Assembly (NCBI RefSeq): GCF_947623445.1
Contig: NC_135245.1
Span: 14,825,501 to 14,889,500, forward strand
Direction: 5' to 3'
Length of the DNA stretch: 64,000 bases
Origin: Clavelina lepadiformis
Taxonomy: Eukaryota; Chordata; Ascidiacea; Aplousobranchia; Clavelinidae
The number at the start of each line of letters is the position of its first letter. Positions within the stretch are counted from its first letter, which is position 1. Position numbers and translations under genes: made by a program. The notes under the pieces are model-generated. The model saw only the letters and a list, made by a program, of their open reading frames with translations, was not told the origin of the DNA and ran no database searches. Of the stretch, positions 1-12,873 are shown in pieces.

Positions 1-269
1 AGTATAAAAACTTATTGTGGATTTAAAGTATCCAGCAATCAGCATGATAAATTGAAGATAAAAAGTAAATTTATTATTCTCCTCGTTAGTCTCCCTACTT
101 CCACAATTTTGGTCAGCTTCATTACTTTACATACACCTCCTGTATATATGCACAATCTATTTTAAATGTGTTTGACATATCTTGCTGATGTTGTCAATTA
201 TAATTCTCTGTTCTACAGAGAGATGTGCACATTGGCTTATTCTACACTACTTTGTCTTTTGTTTTTAAG

Positions 270-3200
270 ACATGACTGTTGTTGAAGAATTTTTCGATGA
301 AAAAAGTAATTCCTCCTTGAGATCGGGCTTCAAAATTGATGATGAATCAATTACAATCCATTCAGCATACTTTGTTGGAGTTATTGAGTCTCAAGGTCAC
401 GAGGATGTAATCTCAAAAAGTCGCTTTGAAGATAATGAAGAACTAAGGTGATGTCACCATGACCTATTTGGAGCTCTAATGGTTACAGGGATTTTTCTTG
501 TGGTATTTTGATTTTCGTTGGCACTGGGCTTGCAAATGTGATACAAATAGTGCACTGTTTGCATTGTGTTGTTGCTGCACTGTGAATACCGCATGCTTCC
601 TGATCCTATACGATTAGGTTTCACATCATTCTTTGAACTGTGACATGGCAATCAATTGAGCAACCTGCCAACATGACAACATTATGTTTTAATAAAATAA
701 CATATTTCCTGTGAAACACACAATAAGTGTGCATATATTTACGAGTTAACGTTGTGATCGTGTTTAGGTATTCCTTGCGATCTGTTGAGAAATATGCACC
801 GTGGGTCAGGCACATTTTCATTGTTACAAATGGCCAAATTCCATACTGGCTCAATATGGATTCACCATATATAACACTTGTATGATTAATACCAAGTAGT
901 TTTATGAATTAAAAACCATTAAACTGAGCAGTATTCCAGGCTATTCCAGTCACATTAAAAGTTTGAGTGATAAAGAACTTCTTTATAAATTATTGCTGCA
1001 TGTTGCATGTATTTATGTAGTAGTCTATAAAGATTTTTTTCTGTTATTCTTGTTGACTTAGGTCACACATGAGGATATATTTGTCAATAAAAGTCATCTT
1101 CCAACGTTCAGTTCACCAGCCATTGAGGCTCACTTACACAGAATACCTGGTTTAGCTGATAAGTTCATTTATTTCAATGATGACGTTATGTTTGGAAAAG
1201 AGGTATTTGACTACATTTTGAGAAAATATTAGAAGTTCGGGATTTTGTATATTGCATTTTAGTAATTAATATAACATATTTAGTAAATTTTGCAAAGAGC
1301 ATATGCAGAAAATGTTGCTTTATGTGATTTAGGTTTGGCCAGATGATTTTTACACACATTCATCAGGGCAAAAAGTGTACCTAACATGGCCAGTACCAAA
1401 TTGTGCTGAGGGTTGCGCTCCATCCTGGATAACCGATGGCTACTGTGATACTGTCTGCAATGTGTCTGAATGCAACTGGGATGGTGGCGACTGCACAGGT
1501 AGTCGTCCATTTATTTTTAAACTGCTCTGATAGTCTGTCCAATTAACTAAGCAATTTATGCAAATTCATAAAGTTTTGTTTTGGTGACTACTGTATTCTA
1601 TGTTATTAGACATAGACTGAGTAATGTTTTTTTAGGTCCCAACGTTAAAGCTGGTGTTGGCATGAGCAACAATTTTGGAAACAATTGGCAGCCATCATTT
1701 GGGTCCTATTGCAGACCAGGTTGTTCCACCGCCTGGCTAGCTGACAAGTTTTGTGATCAGGTGAAGCATCTGTTTAACTTCGAATTTTATTTGTAATTTA
1801 AATTATATTCAGCTTCATATCACAACAATGAAGTATCACTGTGAAAATTGCTTTCTTTATTGTCTACGCTTTAGCAAGGCGCTTCGAGTGGGAATGTATG
1901 ATTAATTGCTTAGTACAGGGGTGTGCAACCTTTTGTACAAGAGGGCCAGATCCCAACAACTGGTTGAAACCGCGGGCCACACCTTTAATTAACATACACG
2001 TAGTTAAAAGCACAAAATCAATAACAGTGGTGGTTAAGACTGTTACAAGGTGCTAGTTGTACTTTAGCTACTGTATCTCTCAGACTATTTACTAATTGCT
2101 TAACCTTCAATTGCCCTTTCTTACTTATTTAACAGCGTCTACATTTTCCTTGAAATGCTAACTGCTCAGCAATTGACATCTTTGTGAATTGCGTTCTTGC
2201 TTTGCACAAGCTAGCCGTTAGGCCCTAATCGTCTGTCTGTGACGCAACAATACCCTAACGGTTAGGGTATTGTTGCGTCACACACATTCAGCCAAGGTTT
2301 GATTCAGCACTGCAAGGGGATTGGAATTGATTGCACATAGCAGACTAAACTAAATTAAAACTCGTTTCACGGGCCGCACACCGTTCAAAATTGTCACTTC
2401 TCCGCGGGCCGCATATTTTTCCTTTGCGGGCCGCATTTGGCCCGCGGGCCGCGGGTTGCACACCCCTGGCTTAGTACATAACTTACACGGCAATAAGTGG
2501 AATTTGTGAAAAAATTCATCTAATGACTTAGTTCACATATCAGTTCTGAAGTGTATTCAATATATTGTTGTTCTTTTTCCATTGTATTTTTATGATATTG
2601 TTTTTTGTGATGTTCTTATTCCTTTACTGAAAGTAATATGCATGCCTATAACAAGTTTATTTTTTACTATTAATTGTATGTACGATTAGTTGTCCATTGT
2701 TTAGCAGTTATTAACATTTATCAGGCTTGTAATACACATGAATGTGGATTTGATGCTGGGGATTGTGGATTAGCCAATTATGAGAAAGTATACAAACTTG
2801 CCTCAAAACTTAAGAATGGAACAACATACCACCTGCCACCAGGAAAGCTTGTTGGATATGTGGAAATATCAAAAGTATCGCTTTGTAGTACATATGCATA
2901 TAGGTGTTATTACCAAAAATATTCAGGCAGTGCGTAAGGATTCTGAAAATTTTCCTGACAGTCCGAGGATAAAGATTATGATGTCGTACCAGTGCGTGAT
3001 TTAGACAGAAATCCTGATACTGCAAGGGTTTTTCAAGCACTGCCTGTACTATAGGCAACGACACCTTTGCATATGCATGTTTTCAACACTTTTTTAAACT
3101 AAAGCCAATGATGACTTATTTATTATACTTGTGTGACAGCTTTTACAGGTTATATTTTATCTATATGCTTGTTTATGTTTAAATGACTTATGCTTACTTC

Positions 3201-6200
3201 CTTTTTTCCTTAAATGAAAATTTTTGTAGACATTTGAAAAGGTTACTGCAGCAAGTTTTGATAGCAATGAACATATTCGCATGGCAGCTGTTTCTAACAA
3301 ATTCCATGTCATCACTATCGTATTTAATGCTGATGGAAATCAAACTGAGGTGGATATAATTTGTAACTATTGCTGCATTAGCAACGGGAACATATTTTTA
3401 AATATTGTAAAGATATATTTTTATATATTCCCATTATAAACTTGTGCTTCATAATGTTATGTATCAAATTGGAATATTGATGATAAATTAAACAACAACA
3501 GCTACACTTTTGTGTTGCATGGTGTTTGATTCTTTTAGTTAAGTTATTAAAATCTTTGCATAGAATAAATTACATATGAATTGTGCAGATTGCATTTAAT
3601 GTTACTGGAATCCCATCCAATAACTCCAAAGAGTCTTTAAATAAGAAAGGTGACAGTGAAGTCACAATCTTCATGCAGTTTAAAGTGACAGCATTCCCTT
3701 CACAAAATGACACAAATGATGCAGACAATAATCACAAAGAAGATCAACAAAGTGAGGAGGAAAAGGATCATGACACTGACGTGAAAGTAGAAACAGAACG
3801 AGAAGAAACATTTTTTAAATCTAAAGATAACCTTCCTGAAGCCATTTTTGTTGATATTTCCGAAGATATGAAAAGGCCATCAACACAAAGAACACAAAAG
3901 TTGCCAAATAGAGAACTACCGTTTTCACTTGACAATTTAAACATTACAATACTACCTAAAGATGTTCAAGAACAATTTTTGGCATTGGAAGAAGAATACC
4001 GAAAAGAATATTTAACGGAACAGGGTTACAAATTTCGTTTGTATGAGTTTTTGTACCCTTATTTTAAGTTACTGTCTGACCACCAAAACTCTACGTCCAT
4101 CGTTTTGCTTGAAAATAAATTGAAAGACAAAAAAACAAAAATACATGATGTGGGAAAACAAGGTAACACAGGTGATTCTTTGAAAAAAAACAAAGAAAGT
4201 GATTTCGAAGGCGAAAATGATCACTTCCATTTTAAAGGTGATCAAGGGATTGTTGAAACTGCGCAAAATGAAACTCAACAACAAGGCTTTTTAAGGTAAT
4301 TATGTGTCTTTTTCTAACCTTTCATTAATCGTTTTTACCTTGATGATAACTTGACTTTTGAAACTTTTTTTAGAAACGATATTCCACATATTAATGAAAG
4401 CAAGTTAAAGGAAGTTGCAAAACAAGAGAATGTGGAAAAGTGAGTTTATTTTCCTACAAATGTGCAATTTAATTTTGTTTAGAACTAGTCTGCTAAATAA
4501 TGACTGGCTTTATTTACCCTTCAAGGGAAGAGTTTCAGGGTTAAAACAAATTTCTCTCTTTTATTTGAACTTTACACATATAAAAAGTCTTTTTATTAAA
4601 TACACCTATCATTAAATTTATTATGTGACCTGGCAAAACCTTCAGTAAAACAAATTTGTTAATACTTCAATTTAGTTTAAATTTGATTTGGCAGAAACTA
4701 AAATTTTATGTTTTAGAAGCAACAAGACAGGTGGTGGTTTTGTGTCACGAAATGTTCTTTCTTTGAAAAGCGCTCTCCTTGGGCAACCATCTAATTATGG
4801 GTTTCTTCCTTGGGAACATGATAAAAAAATTCAACATGACATAAAACGAATTGAAGATCGACAAAAAGTAGAAAATGAGTAAGTTTGTTTAAACAAAATT
4901 ACTGCACTGAAAGTTGATCTTTCATCTTTTTAATTAATTTGTTTCTTATCAAGTTACAAAACAACATTTAAAAAACGAAAGTTACTTGACACATTTGGAG
5001 ATTCATTGCGATTTGTCAGTGGAATTTTCAACAAAAGATTTGGTTTTACGCAACGAAAAGTTCCAGCACACATGCCTCATTTTATTGATAAGTAGGCATT
5101 CTTCATTTCCAATCAATCAGCTTAATATTTGTAACTCATTTAAGTTTCGTGTTTGAGGCTGTCACCAGTACCTGAACCGTTTCTTTTTTTCACAGAAATA
5201 TTATGTATGAACTGCAGAACAAATTTCCTGAAGAATATGATTTGACATCTTCTCATCAATTTAGACATTCAAAGGTCAGTTATTGGCCCGGTGCCATGAG
5301 TTTAATTGATTTCATCCAGCATTCATGCTATTTGATATTATTTAACATGTAACATACATTGCAGGACATGCAATTTGCCTTCTCTTACTTTTATTACATA
5401 ATGAGTGAAAGGAAAAGCATGGACCTGGAGGAAATTTTTCTTGAATTTGATACCGATCTGTCTGGTGTTTTATCAGATCGTGAAATCAGGTGATTTTAAC
5501 ACAATTGCATTTAAAAAAACAACCGTAAAATATTTTCTTCAGCGGGAGTTGTTACAGTAGTCCTGTGACATAAATTTCGTATTTTAGGTTGTTTGCAACA
5601 AAAATATTTTCACTTCCGCTGACATTAGAAGAGCTGACATCAGTTGAAGCTGAATTGAAAAGATGTGCATGGGAATTGTACGGCTCATCCACGGTAAAAA
5701 CCGAGATCTAGGATTTAAAATTTTAATTTATTAAAAACGTAGCATCCCTTGTAGACTTGACACTGTTCATCAACATTTAAACTTCATAACTACGAGTTTC
5801 CCATTGAACCAAATGTTATTTTATTGCTGAACATACGCCACGTTGTAACCAGCTTGAATTTAACCAATCAAAATGTTTCTAGAATACCTCTGAAAGCGGA
5901 AATGCTACGTACCAAGGATACACTCAACCTACTAATGGGCTGGCTGATTGGGCAGTAACAGAAAAATATTATGCATCCGACATGCCTCTGGTCACAAAAG
6001 AATTGATGTTTAATTGTACATTTATAATGGAACATCTCAATAAAACTTACTCTGACATAAAGAAGTACAAGTTCCAAGTAATATTTCTTTCAATGCTATT
6101 CTTGTGGGGCCCATTTTATTTCATTGAATATTTTTTTGCAAATATCAAGTTTCAAGTTACTAAACTTGTCTGCAAATGCTTATTGCTCTGAATACTTGCA

Positions 6201-6975
6201 GGAAGTTGACCAAAACGAAATTGCTTTCAAAATGATCCGCGACAACGTTTCGACTGTGGTTGGTCAACTTGATGACGTCAGAAAAAATCCGAAGAAATTC
6301 ATTTGCCTCAACGATAACATGAACCACAACCTTGAGTAAGTTGCATCAATTCGTTAGGTCAGAATAAGAAGTAGCCTTTCGGAATCCCACAAGTTAGCAC
6401 CCGTTAAAGTTGGATGATGTTGAGTACGATTGTGGAGTGAGTAATAATTTTTTGATGGCAACCGAGTTTTCTTCGTGAAAAATATGTCTTTGTCTCATGA
6501 TAACAGTTCCAATGCTACTCAATTTAAATCTTATATACCGCGTGATTAGGTTGAAAATGCGAAATGTAAGGAGTCTGTTTTTGCAATAAAAAAACACACG
6601 CCTTGTATAAAATACTCCATTAAGAAAGTGGAAGGACGATGTAATATAATTGTCGTTGATATTTTCAGACAAGCTGCCACAGTGAAAGCAGTTATTCGAG
6701 ACTTCTATGAAAGCTTGTTTCCCATTCAGTCAAAATTCGAGCTTCCTTACGAATACAGAAATAGATTCACAAACATCAATGAACTGCGTGAGTGGAAAAT
6801 ATCCCACCAACGGACACTTCATACATTGCACTTTATCCTGGGATGTCTGTTTTTTTCCATGATTATTTCTTTTTTCTGGGATCACATCTTCAAACAATGG
6901 CGAAGACACCGACATAAAATCTTCAGAACGTTTTCTAAATACTTTCGAAATAATCGAAAAAGCAGCCCGGTCTAG
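270..6975 (+). CDS. GNPTAB: GlcNAc-1-phosphotransferase alpha/beta subunit precursor, 3' part (5' end outside window)
   Basis: Transfers GlcNAc-1-phosphate to mannose on lysosomal enzymes in the cis-Golgi, the first step of the mannose-6-phosphate tag. Seventeen exons are visible: 270-447, 768-879, 1062-1202, 1333-1498, 1636-1760, 2725-2874, 3230-3349, 3589-4295, 4374-4439, 4717-4878, 4954-5091, 5196-5274, 5365-5489, 5588-5693, 5883-6077, 6202-6335, 6669-6975. All phases agree and give 1002 residues. Seen in order: Stealth CR2 ([18 protein letters not shown], then YFNDDVMFG); two six-cysteine LNR/Notch repeats; an acidic spacer with a DMAP1-binding-like helix ([16 protein letters not shown], near 3950-4065); a possible S1P site; Stealth CR3 ([16 protein letters not shown]); an EF-hand loop ([12 protein letters not shown]); CR4; and a C-terminal membrane segment. 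Human GNPTAB is 1256 aa, so roughly the first quarter, with the signal anchor and CR1, lies upstream. Identification is firm; the first exon boundary is inferred. Confidence 0.95.
1916..2468. mobile_element. hAT-type non-autonomous element (553 bp) in GNPTAB intron
   Basis: Terminal inverted repeats CAGGGGTGTGCAACC / GGTTGCACACCCCTG are flanked by a perfect 8-bp target-site duplication gcttagta (1908-1915 and 2469-2476), the hAT hallmark. The subterminal zones carry several GGGCCGC motifs. No transposase ORF is present. A 45-bp perfect palindrome lies inside at 2238-2282. The element sits in the intron that splits the second LNR repeat of GNPTAB. Confidence 0.93.
2238..2282. repeat. 45-bp perfect palindrome (22-nt arms, 1-nt loop)
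   Basis: Arm 2238-2259 (TGTGACGCAACAATACCCTAAC) is the exact reverse complement of 2261-2282, with a single G between. Pairing stops at the next base on each side. It lies in the middle of the hAT element at 1916-2468. Confidence 0.95.
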
Positions 6976-8508
6976 CTGCAACTCGTGGAATAAATGCAGC
7001 TTTTGTTGTTATAAAGCAATGAGCTTGTTGCTAGCGACAAATTAGATGCTGAAACGACTAATTTTGTGGAGATGTTAAATTAGAGGACTTAGCCCAAACG
7101 TTGCCTTCACACTTCTCAGCACTTACTAGGCATTGCTCATAAACTTGATGTTTTGTGAGATACTGACTGCTACATTACACGATCACCCTTTCGGAAATAT
7201 TTTTTATTGTTTTTATTATAAATATCAGGGGCAATTTACCAAATGACCATTCTGAACATCGGCAACAACAAACGGCTTTTGGTCGATATAGTTGCTTTTC
7301 AATATTCTGGCTCGTACGTTTAATGATTTAACTTGCGCAAAGCATCGATTGTTCGAATTACTTTCATGCTCGTTATGATCTGAGGTACATTACTTTTAGA
7401 CTAGTCTTGTGTAATTTATTTACTGTATTTTTCTTTGTGTAATTCATAATGCTATGCCTTCATTGCCGGGATATTCAAGTAGTTAGCAGGGATTTGGCAA
7501 ACCCATTGTTTGTCTTCATGAGAGTAGTTTGCCTTGCACAATTGCACGATTTCTTCCAAAGCTGCTAGTTAGTGCCATATATGCGCCAGCTATGTACAGT
7601 TTAGTGAAGATCATATTTCAACGTTTGCATTTATCCTGATTGCACCCGATTCGTCAAGGATTAGCCCATTGGGAAGGGAAAAGGGAACGCACGGATTAGC
7701 CATTCGTATGAGCTAACGGTAATAATGCCATCTTTTGAAGTAATCCTTGTAAGACTTATTATATGTCGTTACCTTATACTGCAATACCCTTGAGTTAATT
7801 TTGACTTCGACATATACTGTAACAATCACGTAAGTTTCCATCCATTCTAGATTTTTCGCATCGCTGTATGTAAAGGCGCTCTTAGTTCAATCGTGAAGCA
7901 AATTATCCCGGCCGCATTATTACCAAAGTACATTTGTTATGCAACTCGTCCTTTATATGCAAATAAGTATCTTTTACAATTCGCTTTATCACGATCTGTG
8001 GTGCCGTCGTTTTACTGAAATTCAAATTCTCGACGTGTATATTGTAGTAGTATACCAATATCGACCACGTTAAATTTATTTTCAGTGTATTTTATTATAC
8101 AATGTAAGTCACTGTATGTTTAATCGACATGAAAGGGTAAAATTTTGATTCTGAACCTCAAACTGTTCGAAAACACTTTTTCAAAAGTTCCGATCGGAAA
8201 TCAAAATTAATTTTGGCAATATTGTGAAATCGTCGAGACAAAAAATTGCACAAAAATGTTGAATATAATATTGATAGTTTCCGAAGCGTTGGTACAGCTG
8301 TGTAACTGTTTCACGTTCTATTTTGTGAATGTAACTCGCCAATCATTGTGATAACTGTGATTCATGTGAACGATTGTTTTAAAGCGTTTTTCCTTCGATG
8401 GTGCGTTGTGAAAATGGTGATACGTGTGACACTGAATATAACAGTTGAACTAGTATCAAGTATTGGTGATCTGAATTTGAAAAGAATCAGACTTGAGTTG
8501 GTTTTAAA
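6976..8508. other. Intergenic: GNPTAB 3' flank and promoter side of the Stealth paralogue
   Basis: No ORF with coding character, RNA gene or delimitable repeat was seen. It should contain the GNPTAB 3' UTR and the promoter and 5' UTR of the downstream paralogue, whose first exon starts at 8509 or upstream. No convincing TATA box could be assigned. Confidence 0.5.
6989..6994 (+). terminator. AATAAA polyadenylation signal, GNPTAB
   Basis: Canonical AATAAA only 13 nt after the GNPTAB stop codon (6973-6975). It would give a very short 3' UTR; a longer UTR cannot be excluded. Confidence 0.4.
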
Positions 8509-11500
8509 ATGATAAAAACGCTAGTTCGACGTCGTCGAAAAACATGCTTTTTGTTTGCAATAATATTTGTTCTTTTCCAAATTACCGGGCAAGTCTTAAA
8601 GGTAAGTTTAGTCTATATATAGTTTTTGTAAGACTTTTTGGTCAGCCCGGTAGTGTTAAATTCTTAGTTATTTTGTAGTTAGATACTTAAAGCTTGTTGG
8701 CGATGTACTTGTTAATTTATGCATACGTTTTCTAGATTTAATGGCAGTGCTAAACCCTCTACGTTTTTCTACAATTGCGTATAAATTTAGTGCTGCGTTT
8801 TGCAAAACAAAATTTCTCTCCATCGTTATATGAAGCCTAGCACCATTTTAGTTGACACTTGCAAGTGTCAATGAAGCCTGTCCGTTTCTTTTCGTTCAGA
8901 GGTTGTTTGTGAGCGTATTTCTGCTTTCATCATACTGCACTATGGAAACTAAACTTTTCGCTCCCCACAGTAGTACAGTCAATAAGAAAAGATTCAAAAT
9001 ATTAAAAAGTAGCAAGTCCACAAAGTCTGTTAAAATTACTTTTAACAATGTTTTCCACAAACACACGCAGACCTTTAAACCTCGTGAATTTCATTTTCGT
9101 TCCTCGTTTCAGCTGCAAAGCTCGCGACAGTCTACTAAAGCGATCAAAACTAATCGCAGTCATAAAAGGAAATCATCAGAACTATATGATTTGGTGTATA
9201 CTTGGGTGAACGGATCTGATCCTGATTTTAAAACTTCCTTAAAAACTACCCTCCAACAAACGATTGGTTACCAGACACCGAGAATTTCAGAATTTCAAGA
9301 TTATGATCAATTAAAGTAAGGAGAAGTTAATAGTTGTCTTCCAAACGGTTGTTGGACAAGCCTAAGATAAACTTTACTTCTTTGTATGTAACCACAGGTA
9401 TTCGCTAAGGTCTGTTACCCTTCACTGTTCTTGGATACGAAATATCTATATCGTAACCAACGGACAAGTTCCCGTTTGGTTAAACACGAGTAACACAATG
9501 ATTCAGTTGGTAAGCAAACTTTGAACTAAGCCTCAACCTCAATTTTTGTGTTACGTAATCCACACTAACACGCTTTACCTAATATTTTTGAGGTAAAACA
9601 TTCCGAAATATTTCAAGAGCGCAACCATCTGCCAACTTTCAACTCCGCCGCAATTGAAGTCCATATACACAAAATCAACGGCCTCACTGCCAACTTTCTC
9701 TACTTTAACGATGATTTTTTGCTTGGAGCTAAGGTAAGTAAAGTAATATAACTGCCTATAAATCACTACTACTCAGAGAAGTTTTTCGCTTTTAGATTAC
9801 ACCTGAAGACTTCATGGCTTCAACTCATGAGTACAAAGTTTATCTGGCCGGTCGACTTCCATCCCTAACTAAACAGTTAGTTCCAAAACAAGCGAAAATA
9901 AAAGTCAAGTTCAAGGGTGAAGAAGCCGAAAGGGAACGGTGATCTTTGCGAATAATGTTAAAGGAGCCCTAGGTTATATGTTGAAATTTTTGCAATTTCC
10001 ATGGATTTGCTGGGCTCTCACCAATGTTCCCTCTAAGCTGCGCGCGTGCGCAAATGCGCACTGCTGACACGGTCTCCGCGCACAGAAAATCTGTGCTGCG
10101 CACAAGAAAAAAATTCAACCTGAATTGAAAATAAAATAAACACATAATAATGGCCACAGTGCGCACGTGGCTCGTCTGATGTTGCTCACAGTGGTCCAAG
10201 GCACCGCTGAGGGAGTTAGTGTGTTTGCTCAGACTCGTGAAAAATTAGAGGGAACATTGGCTCTCACGTAATGGTTGAAAAATGTGTTAGACCAATCAGA
10301 GGCCAGCATGGTCGGTGTTGCTTTTCAATGCAAATATTACCCTAGTAAATGGCTCGTTAAAAACTTCCAGGTCGCAAGTTCAGGGTAGCCTTAATCGTTG
10401 ACGAAAATTGACGTTTTTGGCCCAAAATTGCAGTCTTGACTTTAACATTCTATTGCAAGAGCTAAGGATATCTAATTTAATAAGTTTTTCATGAAATAAT
10501 AGCCCAAGCCATATAAAAGTGACAAACAAAATTTTGTAATAAAATAAACAAACAAATTAGGCCTTTTACAAGCATATACGGCGCCTTAAAGAAGAAATCT
10601 TGGTAAATAATATGTTTAATATCACGTAAAACTGGGTTTCAGCGAGACCAAAAAGGACCCTGATCCTATTGAAGCTTACACTGAATCTCTACACCACGTA
10701 GCCCACATCTTTCAAGTATATTTCCAAGTTGAGGTCCAACGTCAAATTGCACATATACCGTACATGCTTAACAAGTGAGTACTATTGCTTGGACATAAGC
10801 TGTTGACTTTATACTTCAATCATGCAACGAACATTTGAGTCAATTATTGAAAAGTCCATCACAATTGCGCAACTTTTAGAATACTTCAAAAGATATATTA
10901 TATAGACTGTAAATCACATGTTAATGTACAGAAATATAGTGCGAAAATTACAACTGGATTTTGGTCTATTCTTCGAGCGAACTTCTTCCCATCGCTTTAG
11001 ACATGTTTCCGACACTCCACTTGCTTTTGCTTACTTCAACTACCTGCAATATGCTCAAGACCACAACAATCCATACAATATCAAAGTATGTTTGTTCTTT
11101 TTCACTTATACTGGCTCTAGAGTGTTTTTAAGCAAAGAAACTTGAATTTTTTGCAGATTGTTTCTGGTGAATCTTCGAGTGTTCATGTATCGCTATCAAA
11201 TGATGACAAACAAAACGGCAAAGCTTTTGAGACAATACAAAGGAAACCTCCCAAGTTCATTTGCATCAACGATAACCTGGATTATAGAAGGTAATGAGAG
11301 AATTAAGTTGTTGGGTGTGCTTCCGGTGTAACGTGATAACATGCCAATTACTTCTACCATCTTTATATAAAATAAAGCTTACATTGACACTAAACAATGA
11401 ACATTACAGTGTAGTATAATCTACAGTACTTCCTAATGACTATAATCTTTGCCTTATTAGTATACAATATATATTACATTTGCAAATAGAACTCTTCGTC

Positions 11501-11614
11501 TAAAACTTTCTTCTTTTTGCATTTAGCAGAGATACTCAGCAGGTACTTACATCCTTGAGATACTTTTATGAGAAGATGTATCCTGACCCATCTCCTTTTG
11601 AAGTCCGTCAATGA
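8509..11614 (+). CDS. Minimal Stealth-domain phosphotransferase, tandem paralogue of GNPTAB
   Basis: Predicted type II Golgi-membrane sugar-phosphate transferase; the substrate is unknown. Nine exons: 8509-8601, 8900-9315, 9398-9509, 9593-9733, 9796-9938, 10643-10774, 10932-11085, 11157-11290, 11527-11614; 470 residues. Exon 1 encodes a basic N-terminus (RRRRK) followed by a hydrophobic signal anchor (CFLFAIIFVLFQI). Then come Stealth CR1 (YDLVYTWVNGSDPDF), CR2 (KYSLRSVTLHCSWIRNIYIV, YFNDDFLLG), CR3 (SHRFRHVSDTPLAFAYFNYL) and CR4 (KFICINDNLD, then VLTSLRYFYEKMYPDPSPFE). Compared with GNPTAB it lacks the LNR repeats, DMAP1-binding domain, S1P site, EF-hand and C-terminal membrane segment. At least four intron positions and phases match its neighbour, so it arose by DNA duplication, not retroposition. 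A small insert carries the 10022-10259 hAT element in an intron. Confidence 0.88.
10022..10259. mobile_element. hAT-type MITE, CAATGTTCCC family, copy 1
   Basis: Termini CAATGTTCCCTCTAA / TTAGAGGGAACATTG form an inverted repeat. They are flanked by a perfect 8-bp duplication gctctcac (10014-10021 and 10260-10267). 238 bp, no coding capacity. Near-identical to the element at 19200-19436. It lies in an intron of the Stealth paralogue. Confidence 0.93.
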
Positions 11615-12113
11615 CAGATTTCATTCACAAATACCTTCCACATTGGCCTGATTATCAAGTTAGCTGTACAGAAGTCTAAAGTTCAAATCTGCAAAATATG
11701 GATTTGTTAAAGAAACCAATATTTTGCACCACAAGATTTTACTACTACTGCAACAAGCAAGTAGATTGCAGGCAAGCACCGATTGTTTCAGGTAATAACT
11801 GCTCCATTTAACTTCAAAAGCACTGACAATACAGTAACTGAAAGCCAATTGAGCACATACCACACGACTTTTGAATAAATTCTAAAAAAGCGGCGTTACG
11901 CAAATCTCAATTTTGGATCAATGGACACATTACCAGTCGCATTTTGGGTTAAACTGTTTTTGTTTTGAAATGCTATTTAATTTCTCAATATAGTATGTGT
12001 CAGCAAAACAATTACTGCATTAAAGAATTTATTATTACAGTACTCAAGTGATAAATGGACCTGGATATATTGTGTGACGTTACTGACTGCATAAAAATAG
12101 TATGTCCATCCTT

Positions 12114-12119
12114 AATAAA
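12114..12119 (+). terminator. AATAAA polyadenylation signal, Stealth paralogue
   Basis: Canonical AATAAA about 500 nt after the stop at 11612-11614, with no closer canonical signal noticed. The gene converges here with the RRM gene on the other strand. Confidence 0.5.
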
Positions 12120-12474
12120 GCTAAAATGATCACCTTTCGAAGCCGTCACAAGTTCCGCTTCCGATGACTGCGTCGCATTTCACAAAACGTGCCGTTTCAA
12201 TTTGTAATCTTTCACTACACTTCTTGATTTGCGACCGTTTGCCCGAATGTGAAAACAAAGTAAAAATCTGCACACTTGTACAACGAGTGAATTTATGTTA
12301 GTAGGACAACTTGGTGAAAAGTAATCCATTAAACAATTAACCCTTGATGCTGCTGTAATATAACTTGAATGTTTCAAATTATTGGATTTTTTATCATATG
12401 CGCTGAACCAATGCACATGGTTTGTAATAATTCCATTGACAGCATTTAATGACAATGACCATTCTGGGCACATT

Positions 12475-12480
12475 TTTATT
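12475..12480 (-). terminator. AATAAA polyadenylation signal, RRM gene
   Basis: TTTATT on the plus strand is AATAAA on the minus strand, about 400 nt beyond the stop at 12874-12876. It would leave roughly 350 bp between the convergent 3' ends. Confidence 0.5.
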
Positions 12481-12873
12481 AAAAAAGCGAGTCGTTATAC
12501 AGAGACCATTAAGCTGTAAGTAAATTTATGAAAATTCACGGCGTAGCAGTTTGGCGTGATAGAAATTTCAAACAAGTTTGTGCTAACATTTTTTTAAAAA
12601 CATTGGATGTCTTGAATTGAACATCACAAACAAAAAACAACAAAAACGTAAAAGCCACTAACGGTAAACTTATTTACAAAAACCTGTGAGAAAACTAATA
12701 CCACTGCGTTACCGATGCACTAAATAGTTTCATGTCAGCTCTGAAAAGGTTTACAATCTACGAAATGCTTAAAAGCATCTGTATGTACAAACTTAACTAG
12801 AACTGCCCGCACTGGGCTGTGGCAAAATACCATCCCTGTTTTGTAATGCACTAAAACTTGTCCTTGCATGTTT

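Noticed and set aside
1-269. Possible upstream GNPTAB exon
   Set aside because: No frame with similarity to the expected preceding GNPTAB region; treated as intron.
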